Part shown: one piece after another, positions 24,540-34,964 of the stretch | How the letters are laid out: each line of letters begins with the position of its first letter | Numbering within the stretch: the stretch's first letter is position 1 | Assembly (NCBI GenBank): GCA_023105745.1 | Contig: JALGQZ010000008.1 | Coordinates: 24,565,866-24,629,865 of the forward strand | DNA length: 64,000 bases | Source of the DNA: Austropuccinia psidii | Taxonomy: Eukaryota > Basidiomycota > Pucciniomycetes > Pucciniales > Sphaerophragmiaceae | Reading direction: 5' to 3' | Made by a program: the position numbers and the translations under genes | The notes under the pieces: generated by a model | Seen by the model: only the letters and a program-made list of their open reading frames with translations | Databases searched by the model: none | What the model was told of the DNA's origin: nothing

Positions 24540-26657
24540 TGTAAGGTTTGTCTATGAAACTCTTGATAATAGTAACAATATCAAGAGTACTATGACTTTC
24601 CTAAGTAGAAAAATATAATTCAAAAAAATATTATAACCACAAATTAAATATAATTATTAAAATAATTATATTAACAAAATAAATTTAATTATTATTATAT
24701 AATACAATAATAAGAAAAATTTAATAATTATAATAAATTATAATTATTCTATTATTGTTATAGTCAATGAAAGCTATAACAATAAGAAGTGTAAAGCTCT
24801 TAATGAGACAATTACATGTGGAAAATATAAATATTCAACCACTTATAAGTAATAAGAATATTATTTATAAAAAGAAATTATAACACACACTGTGAAGATA
24901 TAATTCTTATAAAAAATTCTATATAAAAAAACTAATAATAGATAAAAGAAACTATAGAATTTCTAGAGAAAAACTTACTTATAATATATAATTAATAAAA
25001 CAAGTCAAATACAACAGTTATCATATTAAATAATTATTATAGGTTAAAAAAAATCCAAAAATCAATATTTTACAAGATAAAACAGCTTTTTATAATGAAA
25101 ATATGATTTAAAGAGTTTTTAAGAGGAATTTGTGGATTCCAAAGATATTGTAAGATAATAATTTTATAAAATAAAATATATTATTGGTGAATACAACAAG
25201 AATCTAATTTCTACAGTTTCAATTCTTTAATTCAAGATGTATAAAGAATAAAATACTTAAGAAATACTTGAATAATAAGATCTTATATATAATGAAGCTT
25301 TACCTGTTTAAATGTCTAGTATAATTGGATTGGATTGAATTGATGGACAAAAACAGTGATGACTAGACTCTTCTTATGTCTTCAGGGAAGCTCTCATGAT
25401 TCATAATGAATATAGAGGGCTTTCTCAGTTCAAATTGAAAAACCATGCTTAAAAATAAGGTTCTTAACCTAAGGTAACTTATTTTTAATTCCAATTTAAA
25501 GTTACTGGTGTTATTCTTAACTCCAAGTAACCTTACTCCTCATTTAAGTTAATTATTTTATGTTTTAATATAAAATAAGCTTATTTATATTGAATTCAAT
25601 CACAGGGGCAACTTAAAAATAAAGTTTCAAGTAAAAATCTCTTAAACTCAATGTTTAATTAATTTTTGAAGAAATATTAATTTTCACTAAGTATAATTGA
25701 AAAAGTAATTTTCCATGTTAATTACCAATAAAACCTGCTTATAAAATATACTTAAAATTTGACTTTTACACAGATAACATTCAATTGTAATCTATGTGAA
25801 AGTTTCAAGCGAATCCATTATGACTTGGATTATTAATGTATTGTTGAAGTTATTGCTATTTTTCCACATAAAATAGCAATACACACTGAACCTTAACTTT
25901 TGATAAGGTTTTGATACTTGTAGCTTTAAAGATTTAAGCTTATTTAAGCTTTGACAGCTTTCAAAAGTTCAATTCCAAGCTTGCATATTGGGATTTACCC
26001 TTTGGCAGCTTGAAATTCCGGTCCAAATTGGGATAAAACCAGTTTAAACTTTAAGTTTGGATCAAAGTCTGATCTTAATGTTTAAATAAGGTTGAAAATC
26101 CTCTAATAAAGGTTTACAAAATTAATATAATCCTTGCAGATACAAAAAGCTGGGTACCCCAGCTCTGTTTGATCTTTTTCCTTTGTCCCACCTTTTTGCG
26201 TGGATTTTGCCCTTTTATTTATTTAAAGCCGTACTATGCAGTTAAACAATTTCAAATTGAGCTCACACAGGATTTACATTCTGTATGGAAAATCCTTATC
26301 CAATTCAGTAAATATACACAGCACCTCAAGCTTAACTAAAATTTTGGTAAGTTTGCATAAACCTTATGCAAATTTAAATTCAACAATTTTAAAAAAATGT
26401 TGAAAAAGTTACATTAGTACTGTGAGATTCTTAAATCTTCCAATAGCTTACCAAGTAAGAATTTTTGGGATATTTTTGGTGTAGAATCCAAAAATGACAT
26501 TATAATTATAGCTTTGTTTATCCAAACAGAAGTTATACTTATTTTTTGTTATTTTTCATTTTAATTTCAACTTAAAAGTATGTTCAAGACTAAATCAGCT
26601 GTATATATACTTATTTGGGGCCTTATGGGTATGTCATATATACCTCACAGGCTCACA
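24540..26657 (-). repeat. Solo LTR of the 2.17-kb Gypsy family (LTR copy D)
   Basis: Reverse-strand copy of the LTRs at 1642-3808, 27735-34262 and 40653-42461, here 2,118 bp. On the plus strand it begins TGTAAGGTTTGTC and ends CACAGGCTCACA. It is flanked by a perfect 5-bp duplication, AAATT at 24535-24539 and 26658-26662. No internal sequence is attached. It is visibly more diverged from the other three than they are from one another, with several small indels, so it is probably older. Confidence 0.9.
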
Positions 26658-26662
26658 AAATT

Positions 26663-27729
26663 TGTCAAAACTCAAAATAACTTACTTGGATTTCAAATTT
26701 GAATAAGCTTCCAAGAAAAGTAAGCTGAAAAGATATAAGGTTCTACTATGAAACAATAAGCAAGAATTACTAATATTTTACTTATCCTATTCTGAATTTC
26801 ATAATAATAATAGATAATAAATATTGAAATAATTGAAATAATAAAAGATTATTGTAATTATGGCATAAGATATATCACATTATTTATAAAGAATAAAAAA
26901 TATAAATTATATTGTCATTAGAGTATAATAAGATGAATATATTGATAATTTAATATCTAATATATTATTTCTAATCATTATTGTTACTGAAAAATATTAT
27001 ATGAATAAATAGTGGTTATTCAATAAAAATAACAATTTATAACTAAAATATTACTAATATTCAAGTTATAAATCAATATTATATTGATAAAGAATAATTT
27101 TTAGAGATAATTGAAAAGAGAAATATTATAATTAGTAAGAAATAACCTACTTTTAACACTTAATATAATAGCTTGGAGTTATTTTATTTCTAAAGAAGTG
27201 ATTAGAAATTATTTGGAATGTAGTTACAATAAAAAATACAGAGAAATACAATTTTTACTATTTTTATGTGGATTTAGAGAATTTAAGAGAGCCTAAAACA
27301 TATTCACAAAATATTGATATAATCACAAAATTTTTAGTTATTAATAAAAACCATGAATTTAGTTTTTTAAAATATAAGAGTTATATTGAGAATAAAAAAG
27401 TGTTTAACCTTCATATTTAATATTTTCTTGTATTTGATGCATCTGAGGGAGATAAAGGAGAAGAAGGGCTCTTTCTATAGTGGAGATCCTTCATTATGGT
27501 GACCAGATACCTCATAGATATTTTTAAATGATTTCAAAAACTGCAATTGATGATTTATTTAAGGCTTATTCATCATTAAATCATTATTAGACCTTCTTAT
27601 CTCATTATTCAACCATAATCTAAAGTTATCACTATATCTTGAATTTGTTGAAATCCTAAGCTTTTTAAAATGATTCAATATCATGGAGAAAGTAGTTTCA
27701 AGAATAAAATACCAAGATCCACTGTGAAA
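26663..27729. other. AT-rich intergenic DNA, no gene seen
   Basis: No coding signal. The minus-strand ORF 27559-27777 runs into the LTR start and has no recognisable domain. Confidence 0.55.
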
Positions 27730-27734
27730 CTCCT
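27730..27734. repeat. Left target-site duplication of the Gypsy element (CTCCT)
   Basis: The 5 bp immediately before the LTR match the 5 bp after the 3' LTR (42462-42466) exactly. Five-base duplications are usual for Ty3/Gypsy integrases. Confidence 0.92.
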
Positions 27735-29734
27735 TGTGAGCCTGTGAGGTATGTATAACATACCCATAAGGCCACAAATGATTTTATAAACAGCTAATTT
27801 TGTCTTAAACAGACTTTCTAGTTGAAATTAAAATAAAAAATAACAGAAAATAAGTATAACTTTATTTTGGATAAACAAAGTTATAAACATTATGTCATTT
27901 TTGGATTCTACACCAAAAATAACCTAGGGTACATCCATAAGGTGTTATACCCAAAAACACTTATTTCTTGTGTTATTAGAAGATTTAAGAATCTCACAGT
28001 ACTAATGTAACTTTTTTAACATTTTTTTAAAATTGTTAAATTTAAGCTTAAATAAGCTTAAATTTAAAGTTGCATAAGGTTAATGCAAACTTACCAAAAT
28101 TTTAGTTAAAATTGAGGTGTGGTGTATATTTACTGAATTGGCTAAGGATTTTCCATACAGAATGTAAATCCTGTGTGAGCTCAATTTAAAAGGGGTAAAT
28201 CCATGGTATGGCTTTAAATAAATAAAAGGGCAAAATCCACGCAAAAAGGTGGGACAAAGGAAAAAGAACAAATAGAGCTGGGGTACCCAACTTTTTGGAT
28301 CTGCAATGCTTCAATTAAGGCTTTTCACCTGTATTGGAGGATTTTCAACCTTATTTAAACTTTAAGATTAGAATTTGATCCAACCTTAAGGTTTAAACTG
28401 GTTTTATCCCAATTTGGACAGGAATTTCAAGCTTCCAAAGGGTAAATCCCAATATGCAGGCTTGAAATCAAGGTTTTAAGAACTGTCAAAGCTTAATAAA
28501 GCTTAAAAACCTCAAATAAGCTTAAAACTTTAAAGTTACAAGCATCAAAACCTTATCAAAAGCTAAGGTTTGGTGTGTATTGCTATTTTACGTGGAAAAA
28601 TAGCAATAACTTCAAAAATTCATAGAAAATCCAAATCTTAATGGATTTGCTTGAAAATTTCACACAGCTTAGAATTTAATATTATCTATATATAAATTGA
28701 ATTTTAAGTATCTTTTATAAATAAATTTCCTGGGTAATTAGCCTGGAAATTTACTCTTTTAATTAAGTTCAAAGAAAGTTATGATTTCTTTAAAAATTAA
28801 TTAAAAATTGAGTTTAAGAGATTTCTGCTTGAAACTCTATTTTTAAGTTGTTCATGTGATGAACTTTAATATAAATAAGTTTATTTATATTAAAAACTTA
28901 AAATAATTAGTTTAAATGAGGATTAAAGTTACATGGAGTTAAGAATAACACTGGTAACTTTAAATTGGAATTAAAAACAAGTTGCCTTAAGTTAAGAACT
29001 TTTTTTTTAAGTATGGTTTTTCAGTTTTGACGTGAGCACGCCCTCTATATTCATTATGAATCATGAGAGCTGCTCTGAAGACATAAAAAGAGTCTTTTCA
29101 TCACTGTTTTTTTCCATCAATCATTATCAATCCAATCATATTAGACATTTAAACAGGTAAAGTTTTATTATTTATAAAATCTTATTAACAAAGTAACTCT
29201 TAAGTTATTTTATTCTTTATTAATTGTAAATTAAAGAATTGAAGTCATAGAATTCAGATTATTGTTGTAATCATCAATAATATATTTTATATTATAAAAT
29301 TATCATCTTAAATATCTTTTGAAATCCACAAATTCCTCTTAAAAATTCTTTAATCTTAAATTTTATCATACAAAGTTGTTTTATCTTTCAAATTATTGAT
29401 TTTAGGCGTGTTTTTAACTTATAATAATTATTCACTATAATAACTGTTGTTGTTTAACTTGTTGTATTAAATAAATATTATAAGTAAGTTTTCTCTAAAG
29501 TTCTATATTTTTTTTATCTAGTATTAGTTTTTTTATATAGAATTTTATTCTATAAGAATTATTTCTGCACAGTGTGTGTTATAATTCTCTTATAAATAAT
29601 ATTTATATTATTTATAAGTGGTTAATATTCATATTTCCACGTGTAATTGTCTCATTAAGAGCTTTACAAGTCTTATTGTTATAACTGTCAGTGACTATAA
29701 CAATAATAGAATAATTATTATTCTTTTTTTATTA

Positions 29735-29757
29735 GGGTATTGGTAAAAACACGTAAG
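29735..29757 (+). repeat. MULE left terminal inverted repeat
   Basis: Starts GGGTATTGGTAAAAACACGT. It pairs with the reverse complement of the right end with two mismatches. It is short for a MULE, although TIR-poor MULEs are known. Confidence 0.9.
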
Positions 29758-30268
29758 GGGTTCCCTGGGCCCATTTTTAATTAAAAATGAAACACCATTG
29801 GGCCTGTATTGGGCCAAAACATGCCCAAAAGAGGTTTTTTCCCCACAAAACCTCTCTCACTCCAAATTGTTTTAGATTTTTTTGCCCAGCCCCCCCCCCA
29901 AAAAAACAAACAAGCTCAAACACCCCAATAATCCACATTATCCCCACCCGAAAGCATTGTTTTTTTTTGGAAAAACAGCATTATCAAAGCCATTTTGCAA
30001 AGCTTTTCACACTTTTTTTTCTTTTTTTCCCCCAAAGACTGCATTTTCCACCACAACAACCTGCTTTCAAGCCTCTCAATTTTCAATTTTTTACCATCCC
30101 TCATCAATTAATCCCACATTTAAACCACTTTCTGTCACTCTTAACCACTTCTGTTCATTTTTCACACCTTTTTTCACCTCTTTTTCACATTTTGAAAGGT
30201 TCTTACCCCATTCCAAATCCCCCAATTCCCCCTTTTTTTTACTTTTATACATAGTTTTCATTAAAAAA
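29758..30268 (+). other. MULE 5' leader, pyrimidine-rich
   Basis: About 500 bp of C- and T-rich DNA with long poly-T and poly-C runs between the left terminus and the transposase ATG. Two overlapping open frames (29787-30254 and the part of 29882-30568 before 30269) translate to Pro/Phe/His-rich, low-complexity protein. They look like by-products of the base composition, not genes. It presumably holds the promoter. Confidence 0.6.
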
Positions 30269-33200
30269 ATGCTTCAACCCCCCACTGAAGGTGAATTTCA
30301 GACCCTTGAGCTTCTTTGGCAACATGTGCATAATGTTGCCAGCGCTCAGGGGTATGCTGTGTCCACCTTGAGGTCCAATATGACCCACAACCAAATTGAA
30401 ATATGTTGTGACAGGTCTGGCACCCCAAATCCCAACAAAAGCCCCTCCAAAACAGTCACCTCAAGAAAGCTTGACTGTCCTTTTAGACTTTATGCCAGGA
30501 AATATGCCAAGAGTACCACTTGGACTCTTAAAGTCAAAAATCCTGAACATAGCCATGATGCCACTTAAAATATCATGGCACATCCTGCTTTCAGGAAATT
30601 CAATGAGCAGGAAACATCCCAAATTGCTCAAATGTCTGAATCACTGCTCATGCCAAGGCAAATTCAGGCCCAATTATGCAGCCAGAGGGAGTCTGACAGG
30701 CCTGTAATCCTTCAAGACATTTGTAACCAAGTCAAGAAAATCAAGAAAGACAAACTGCAAGGCAGAAGGCCCATTGATGCTCTTATTGACACTCTCAAAG
30801 AAGAAAATTTTGTTTGGTCCTCTGCAAGGGATTCTGAGGGACACATTACCTCCTTGTTTTTTACTCACCCCCTGGCCATAAAACTCCTTCATGGCTTTCC
30901 TCATGTCATTCTTATGGATTGTACTTATAAAACCAATAAGTACAAAATGCCCCTTTTTCATATTGTTGGATTCAGCTCAACAAATTAAACCTTTTCTGGG
31001 GCTTTTTGTTTGATGAAGAATGAAAATGAAACTTCATATACTTGGGCATTAAAGCAATACATTGAAAAGGTCCTCAACAACACCAATCTTGTTCCCCCTC
31101 CAGTTATTGTTATTGACAGGGATCTGGCCTTGAAAAACTCTATTAAGAAGCTCTTCCCAGACTCCAAAGTCATTCTATGCATTTGGCACATCAACAAGGA
31201 TGTATCTGCTCATTGCATGAAGAAAATTGGTCATGGAACTGATTTTGAAAATTTTATGGGCCTTTGGAATCAAGTAATATACTTCTTCACTTTATTTCAT
31301 TTTATTTCACTTTTTTTCTTATTATTGTCTTTATTAATGACTTTGGGATTCTTTTCTCAGCTTATGTATTCACCCACTAAAAATTCTTTCAAAGACAACT
31401 GGAAGAAGCTTCAAAAGCAAGTTAAAAATGCTGAGGTCTTGCAGTATTTGGAAAATACCTGGCTTCCTCTAAAGGAGTATTATGTGCCAGCCTGGACCAA
31501 CCACCATTGCCACCTGGGTGTGGGATCCACCTCCAGAGTTGAAGGTGTCCATGCCATGGTTAAACTTTGGCTACAAAAGTCCACTGGTACTCTCCTGGAG
31601 GTAGTCAGGGCACTCCACATGGCATTCAGAAAACAATTTATTGAAATTATCAACAGAATCTCCAAAGAAATGATTGTCCATGTCAAGAATTTTCCTCCAC
31701 ACATCTGTTCCCTCAATGGCAAGGTGTCTCATTATGCTCTTCAGATTGCCTTTGAAAATTTCAAAACAAAATTTCCTCCAAATGAAAAATGCACCAACAA
31801 ATACAACAATTATAAAGGCATTCCTTGCAAGCATAAGACCCAAAAGGCATTTGCCAAGCGCCAAAGGCTTGAATTATCAGACTTCCATCCTCAATGGCAT
31901 TTGAATTTGCCTGTGAGGGTTTTTTAATTTATTCTTATTATTATTTTTCTTATTAACTGATTTTATTTGTCATATTCTTCTCAGACTGGTTTTCAAGGTG
32001 ATGATCAAAGTGTCAAAAAAGAAAGAAAGAATGAAGCCAAGAAAATATTTGAAGACATTGGGGAAGACCTGTTCCAAAGACCAATGGCAGAAATTACTCC
32101 AATACTCCAACATTTTCAAGATGTTTTGACTGGAAAAGTCCCATTTGATCAAATTACCAAGAGTCAAGAGGATGATCAATATTATGAAGACCCTCTAGAA
32201 TGCAAGAATATCCGTGGAAGACCCCAAGGAGCCAAGAATAAAAACAAAAGAGAACCTTCAAGATTTGAAATTATTGAAAGTCAATCCAAGAGAAGAGGAA
32301 TACCCCCATCAAAAGTGACCAGCACAACAACTTCAAGATCCCAGTCAAATGTCCCCTCTCCAATTATGGAAGTGGACTCGTCTTAAGATTCTGAAGATTC
32401 TGAGGACTCATTATCTAAATCCATCAGTTCATCAGATTCACTACCCTCAGCAACTGAATTAAATAAATCAGAAGTAACCCTTAGAAGGTCAAGAAGATTG
32501 GCAATTGGAAGCAAAACATCACAAAGAAAATCACACAAGCCTGCCACCAGTTTGAATATCTATGATGCAATTGACTTGACCTATGAGCATTGTCAAAGCA
32601 GCTATCACACAAGTGATGAATGCTCCAAGCTGTTTGTGAGTTTCTGATTCTTTTTAATGTAATTTTATGTTGTTTATTTTGATATTTATTCATTTTTTGT
32701 ACTTATTTTATCAGATAACTGGCTCAGAAGACTTGCCCAAGTTTATATTGAAATACACCTTCAAGGCCATCAATGTCCAGGGTGATGGAAACTGTGGCTA
32801 CAGAACAGTATCCCACTTCATTTACAAGACTCAAGATCAATGGGCTGATGTCAGAGGTGACTTGGCTGAAGAAATTCAACAAAATCAAGACCTTTATGAA
32901 GCCATGAACACCTTAATTCCCTCAGTATCCTCTTATTTGGAAAGAATTGAATGGTATGAAGATGTTGGCCAGGCTCCAAAAAGCAAGTGGATGTCCATGC
33001 CTGACATGGGGGATCCAATTGCAAATAAGTATAAAAGACCAGTTTTCTCTTATTCCACAGCCTAATCTTTTTCTATTTTCCCTTATTTCTGTCCTCCAAA
33101 TGATAATCCCCCCATTTTGATCTGCTTCTTGAATAGTTGTGCTCATTTTGTTCCTTTGGACATCATCATTTCTAAAGTTTATCCAGTCCCCCCCATTACT

Positions 33201-33341
33201 GTGAACTGGGAGATTCATGCCCAACCACAAGCCCTGGGGTGGGCTGATAAATTTAAGAAACACAGAATGTTGTATTTGTCCAATCTTCCTCCCCCTCTCA
33301 GAAAAAACCCACTATTTTGGAGGTTGATTCTGATTGAATGA
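30269..33341 (+). pseudogene. MULE transposase fused to OTU cysteine-protease domain, four in-frame stops
   Basis: Read from the ATG at 30269, with three short introns inferred from GT...AG ends and homology breaks: 31274-31360 (87 bp), 31913-31984 (72 bp) and 32636-32714 (79 bp). In order: an N-terminal FAR1/WRKY-GCM1-like zinc finger (Cys, Cys, then HSH near 30555); a MULE catalytic core with Asp in MDCTYKTN (30917-30919), Asp in VIDRDLAL (31115-31117), the LCIWHI motif and Glu in STSRVEG (31541-31543); a weak SWIM-like GIPCKHK; a Ser/Asp/Arg-rich linker with an RGRPQGAKNK AT-hook-like motif; and an OTU domain with Asp and Cys in GDGNCGYR (32784-32795) and His in CAHFVPL (33144-33146). The protein would bind the TIRs and move the element. 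The frame stays open except for TAA at 30566, 30986, 32384 and 33063. OTU-bearing MULEs are known in plants and fungi. Confidence 0.9.
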
Positions 33342-33998
33342 TTTTTGTATATACAATTTATGCCAATTATCCCCCTCCTCAGTCATATTTATTGCTTAAA
33401 TCCCACCTCAGTCTCATTTTTTATCAAACATGTGGAACTTTTGTACTTGAAAATATTCATATTACACACAAGAGAAAAAACAGTTAAAAAAAACACTCAT
33501 TGCGCCTTCACTTGTTGTCCCACCCAAAAAATTTTCCCAATTCATGAGCTTCTGGTTCTCTATTGTCCAGATTGAACCCTTTAATTTAAAAAAGAAATGA
33601 AGGAAATTCATAGATGGGAAGTTATCAAATTCACCTTTTAAAAATAGGCATATTACAATGATGGGAAAAAACATTTGAAAAAAACCCCTTTTTGCGCCTT
33701 CACTTGTCCCAACCAAAAAAATTCCCAAAATTATGGGATTCTGGTGCTTTATTCTTCACATTGAACCCTTCATTTTTAAAAAAAAATTAAGTAAATTCAT
33801 AAGTGGGAAGATTTTAAATGAATTTTTGAAAAAAATATGCCATTTTGGAATATTGGCCAAATTTGTGAAATTTGGAAAAAAAAAAAAATCGAAAAAATTT
33901 GTGCTTATTGACATGCCAAGTCGGGAAAAATATGGCAAAAAAAATTAAAAAAATCCTCAAAACTGAGCCTGAGGAATTTTTTTTGAAAATTAAGGTCA
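33342..33998 (+). repeat. MULE 3' region with tandem ~190-bp repeat
   Basis: After the transposase stop, a ~190-bp segment is present twice in tandem, roughly 33459-33640 and 33648-33830. Shared landmarks are TGCGCCTTCACTTG at 33501 and 33693, ATTCCCAA/TTTCCCAA followed by a TTCTGGT word, and ATTGAACCCTT. The copies have diverged at many positions. AT-rich filler follows to 33998. The ORFs drawn here (33345-33575, 33733-33948 and the reverse frames) are repeat by-products. Confidence 0.7.
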
Positions 33999-34037
33999 CT
34001 TACGTGTTTTTACCATAAATTGGTAAAAACACGTAAG
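33999..34037. repeat. Perfect internal inverted copy of the MULE terminus
   Basis: CTTACGTGTTTTTACCA (33999-34015) and its exact reverse complement (34021-34037) are separated by TAAAT, making a 17-bp-arm hairpin. Each arm is a copy of the terminal repeat core. Another terminus-like word lies at 34040-34056 before the real end at 34061-34083, so the right end holds four copies in alternating orientation. Confidence 0.92.
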
Positions 34038-34060
34038 GGCTTATGTGTTTTTACTAAAAG

Positions 34061-34083
34061 CTTACGTGTGTTTACCAACACCC
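34061..34083 (-). repeat. MULE right terminal inverted repeat
   Basis: Reads CTTACGTGTGTTTACCAACA plus CCC on the plus strand; its reverse complement begins GGGTGTTGGTAAAC. It is followed directly by the TTTTATTA duplication. Confidence 0.9.
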
Positions 34084-34264
34084 TTTTATTATTATATTTT
34101 TATAATAATAATTAAATTTATTTTTTTTATATAATTATTTTTAATAATTATATTTAAATTTGTGGTTATAATATTTTGTTATATTATATATTTCTATTGA
34201 GGACAGTCATAGTACTCTTGATTTTGCTACTATTATCAAGAGTTTCATAGACAAACCTTACATT

Positions 34265-34280
34265 TGGGGGCCTGGCCGTG
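34265..34280 (+). other. Candidate primer-binding site of the Gypsy element
   Basis: Two bases after the 5' LTR end, TGGGGGCCTGGCCGTG is complementary to a tRNA 3' end in CCA. The bases that follow (ATTTTAAACC) resemble the complement of a T-loop, so priming by a full tRNA 3' end is plausible. I cannot name the tRNA from the sequence alone. Confidence 0.5.
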
Positions 34281-34964
34281 ATTTTAAACCAATCTTTGGG
34301 ACATAAAACATATTCTAGACCTTATTTTACTGTTTTTTGACGTAAAATTGCCATATTTATCTTAATATTGGTTTTTTTGGGACTTATCCCTTATAAATAG
34401 TCTTTATAATATTAATAAAGTTATTTTGTTCTTAAGAATATTGTTTGAAACAATATACTATTGAGTGACTTGGAATACATTTCTTTTGTCTAACTAGTGG
34501 CTTTTTCACATCACAGACTTGAAATTTATTCTTTGAGTTATTCTAGTATAAAGTGAATAATAATACAGTTTTGATTAATTAACTTGTTAATTGCATAATT
34601 CTTATTTCTTTAAATAAAATGATAAATCAAATAAAAAATCTTTACTAAAAAACTTTTTTTTTTCTTCTATCTTAGACATTTTTCTTTATTTTTGATGTGA
34701 TTTGCCATAAATTACATTAAAACAGCTTTATTTAATAAGTTGAGTTTATAAGTTATTTTTATTATTTGATAAAATAGCTTATATTTTTAATTTCTCTAGT
34801 GTCTTCCATCAGAGAAAATTCTTCAGACTCTGAAACCTCAGAGTCCAGTATTGAAATTCAAACCAGTCCAGCACCAAGGGGTTTGATAACCAAAGAGCCC
34901 TTTAAAGGTCCTGCAGGTGAATTCAATTCAATTTTACTCTATTTTTTATTAAAATTGACGTGAA
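34281..34964 (+). other. Gypsy 5' leader with a possible coding exon
   Basis: Mostly AT-rich leader. From 34799, right after a TTTCTCTAG acceptor-like sequence, to about 34917 (CCTGCAG followed by GTGAAT) the DNA is GC-richer and reads SSIRENSSDSETSESS and RGLITKEPFKGPAG, like an acidic Gag N-terminus. It may be a spliced 5' exon of gag; the ATG used here (34965) lies just downstream in another frame. Confidence 0.4.

Larger units (their letters stand above)
29735..34083 (+). mobile_element. Mutator-like (MULE) DNA transposon carrying an OTU domain
   Basis: The 4,349-bp insertion interrupts the 5' LTR, and LTR sequence continues on both sides. It is flanked by an 8-bp direct repeat, TTTTATTA at 29727-29734 and 34084-34091, within the usual MULE range. 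The ends are 23-bp inverted repeats (29735-29757 and 34061-34083) that agree at 21 positions and begin GGGT. It carries one gene, 30269-33341, for a MULE transposase with an added OTU protease-like domain, plus a pyrimidine-rich leader and a tandemly repeated 3' region. The element is recognisably whole, but its gene has four in-frame stops. Confidence 0.93.
27735..34262 (+). repeat. 5' LTR of the complete Gypsy element (LTR copy B), interrupted
   Basis: LTR sequence runs 27735-29734 and resumes at 34084-34262. Removing the 4,349-bp MULE and one 8-bp duplication leaves 2,171 bp, close to the 2,167 bp of LTR A. It carries the same hairpin with ACGTGG in the loop (stems 28579-28589 and 28597-28607) and a CACGTG word near 29638. 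Because the MULE sits inside the LTR, it arrived after the retrotransposon. Confidence 0.93.

Noticed and set aside
29787..30254. 155-codon ORF in the MULE leader
   Set aside because: Low-complexity Pro/Phe/His sequence from pyrimidine runs, in a different frame from the transposase and without a domain.
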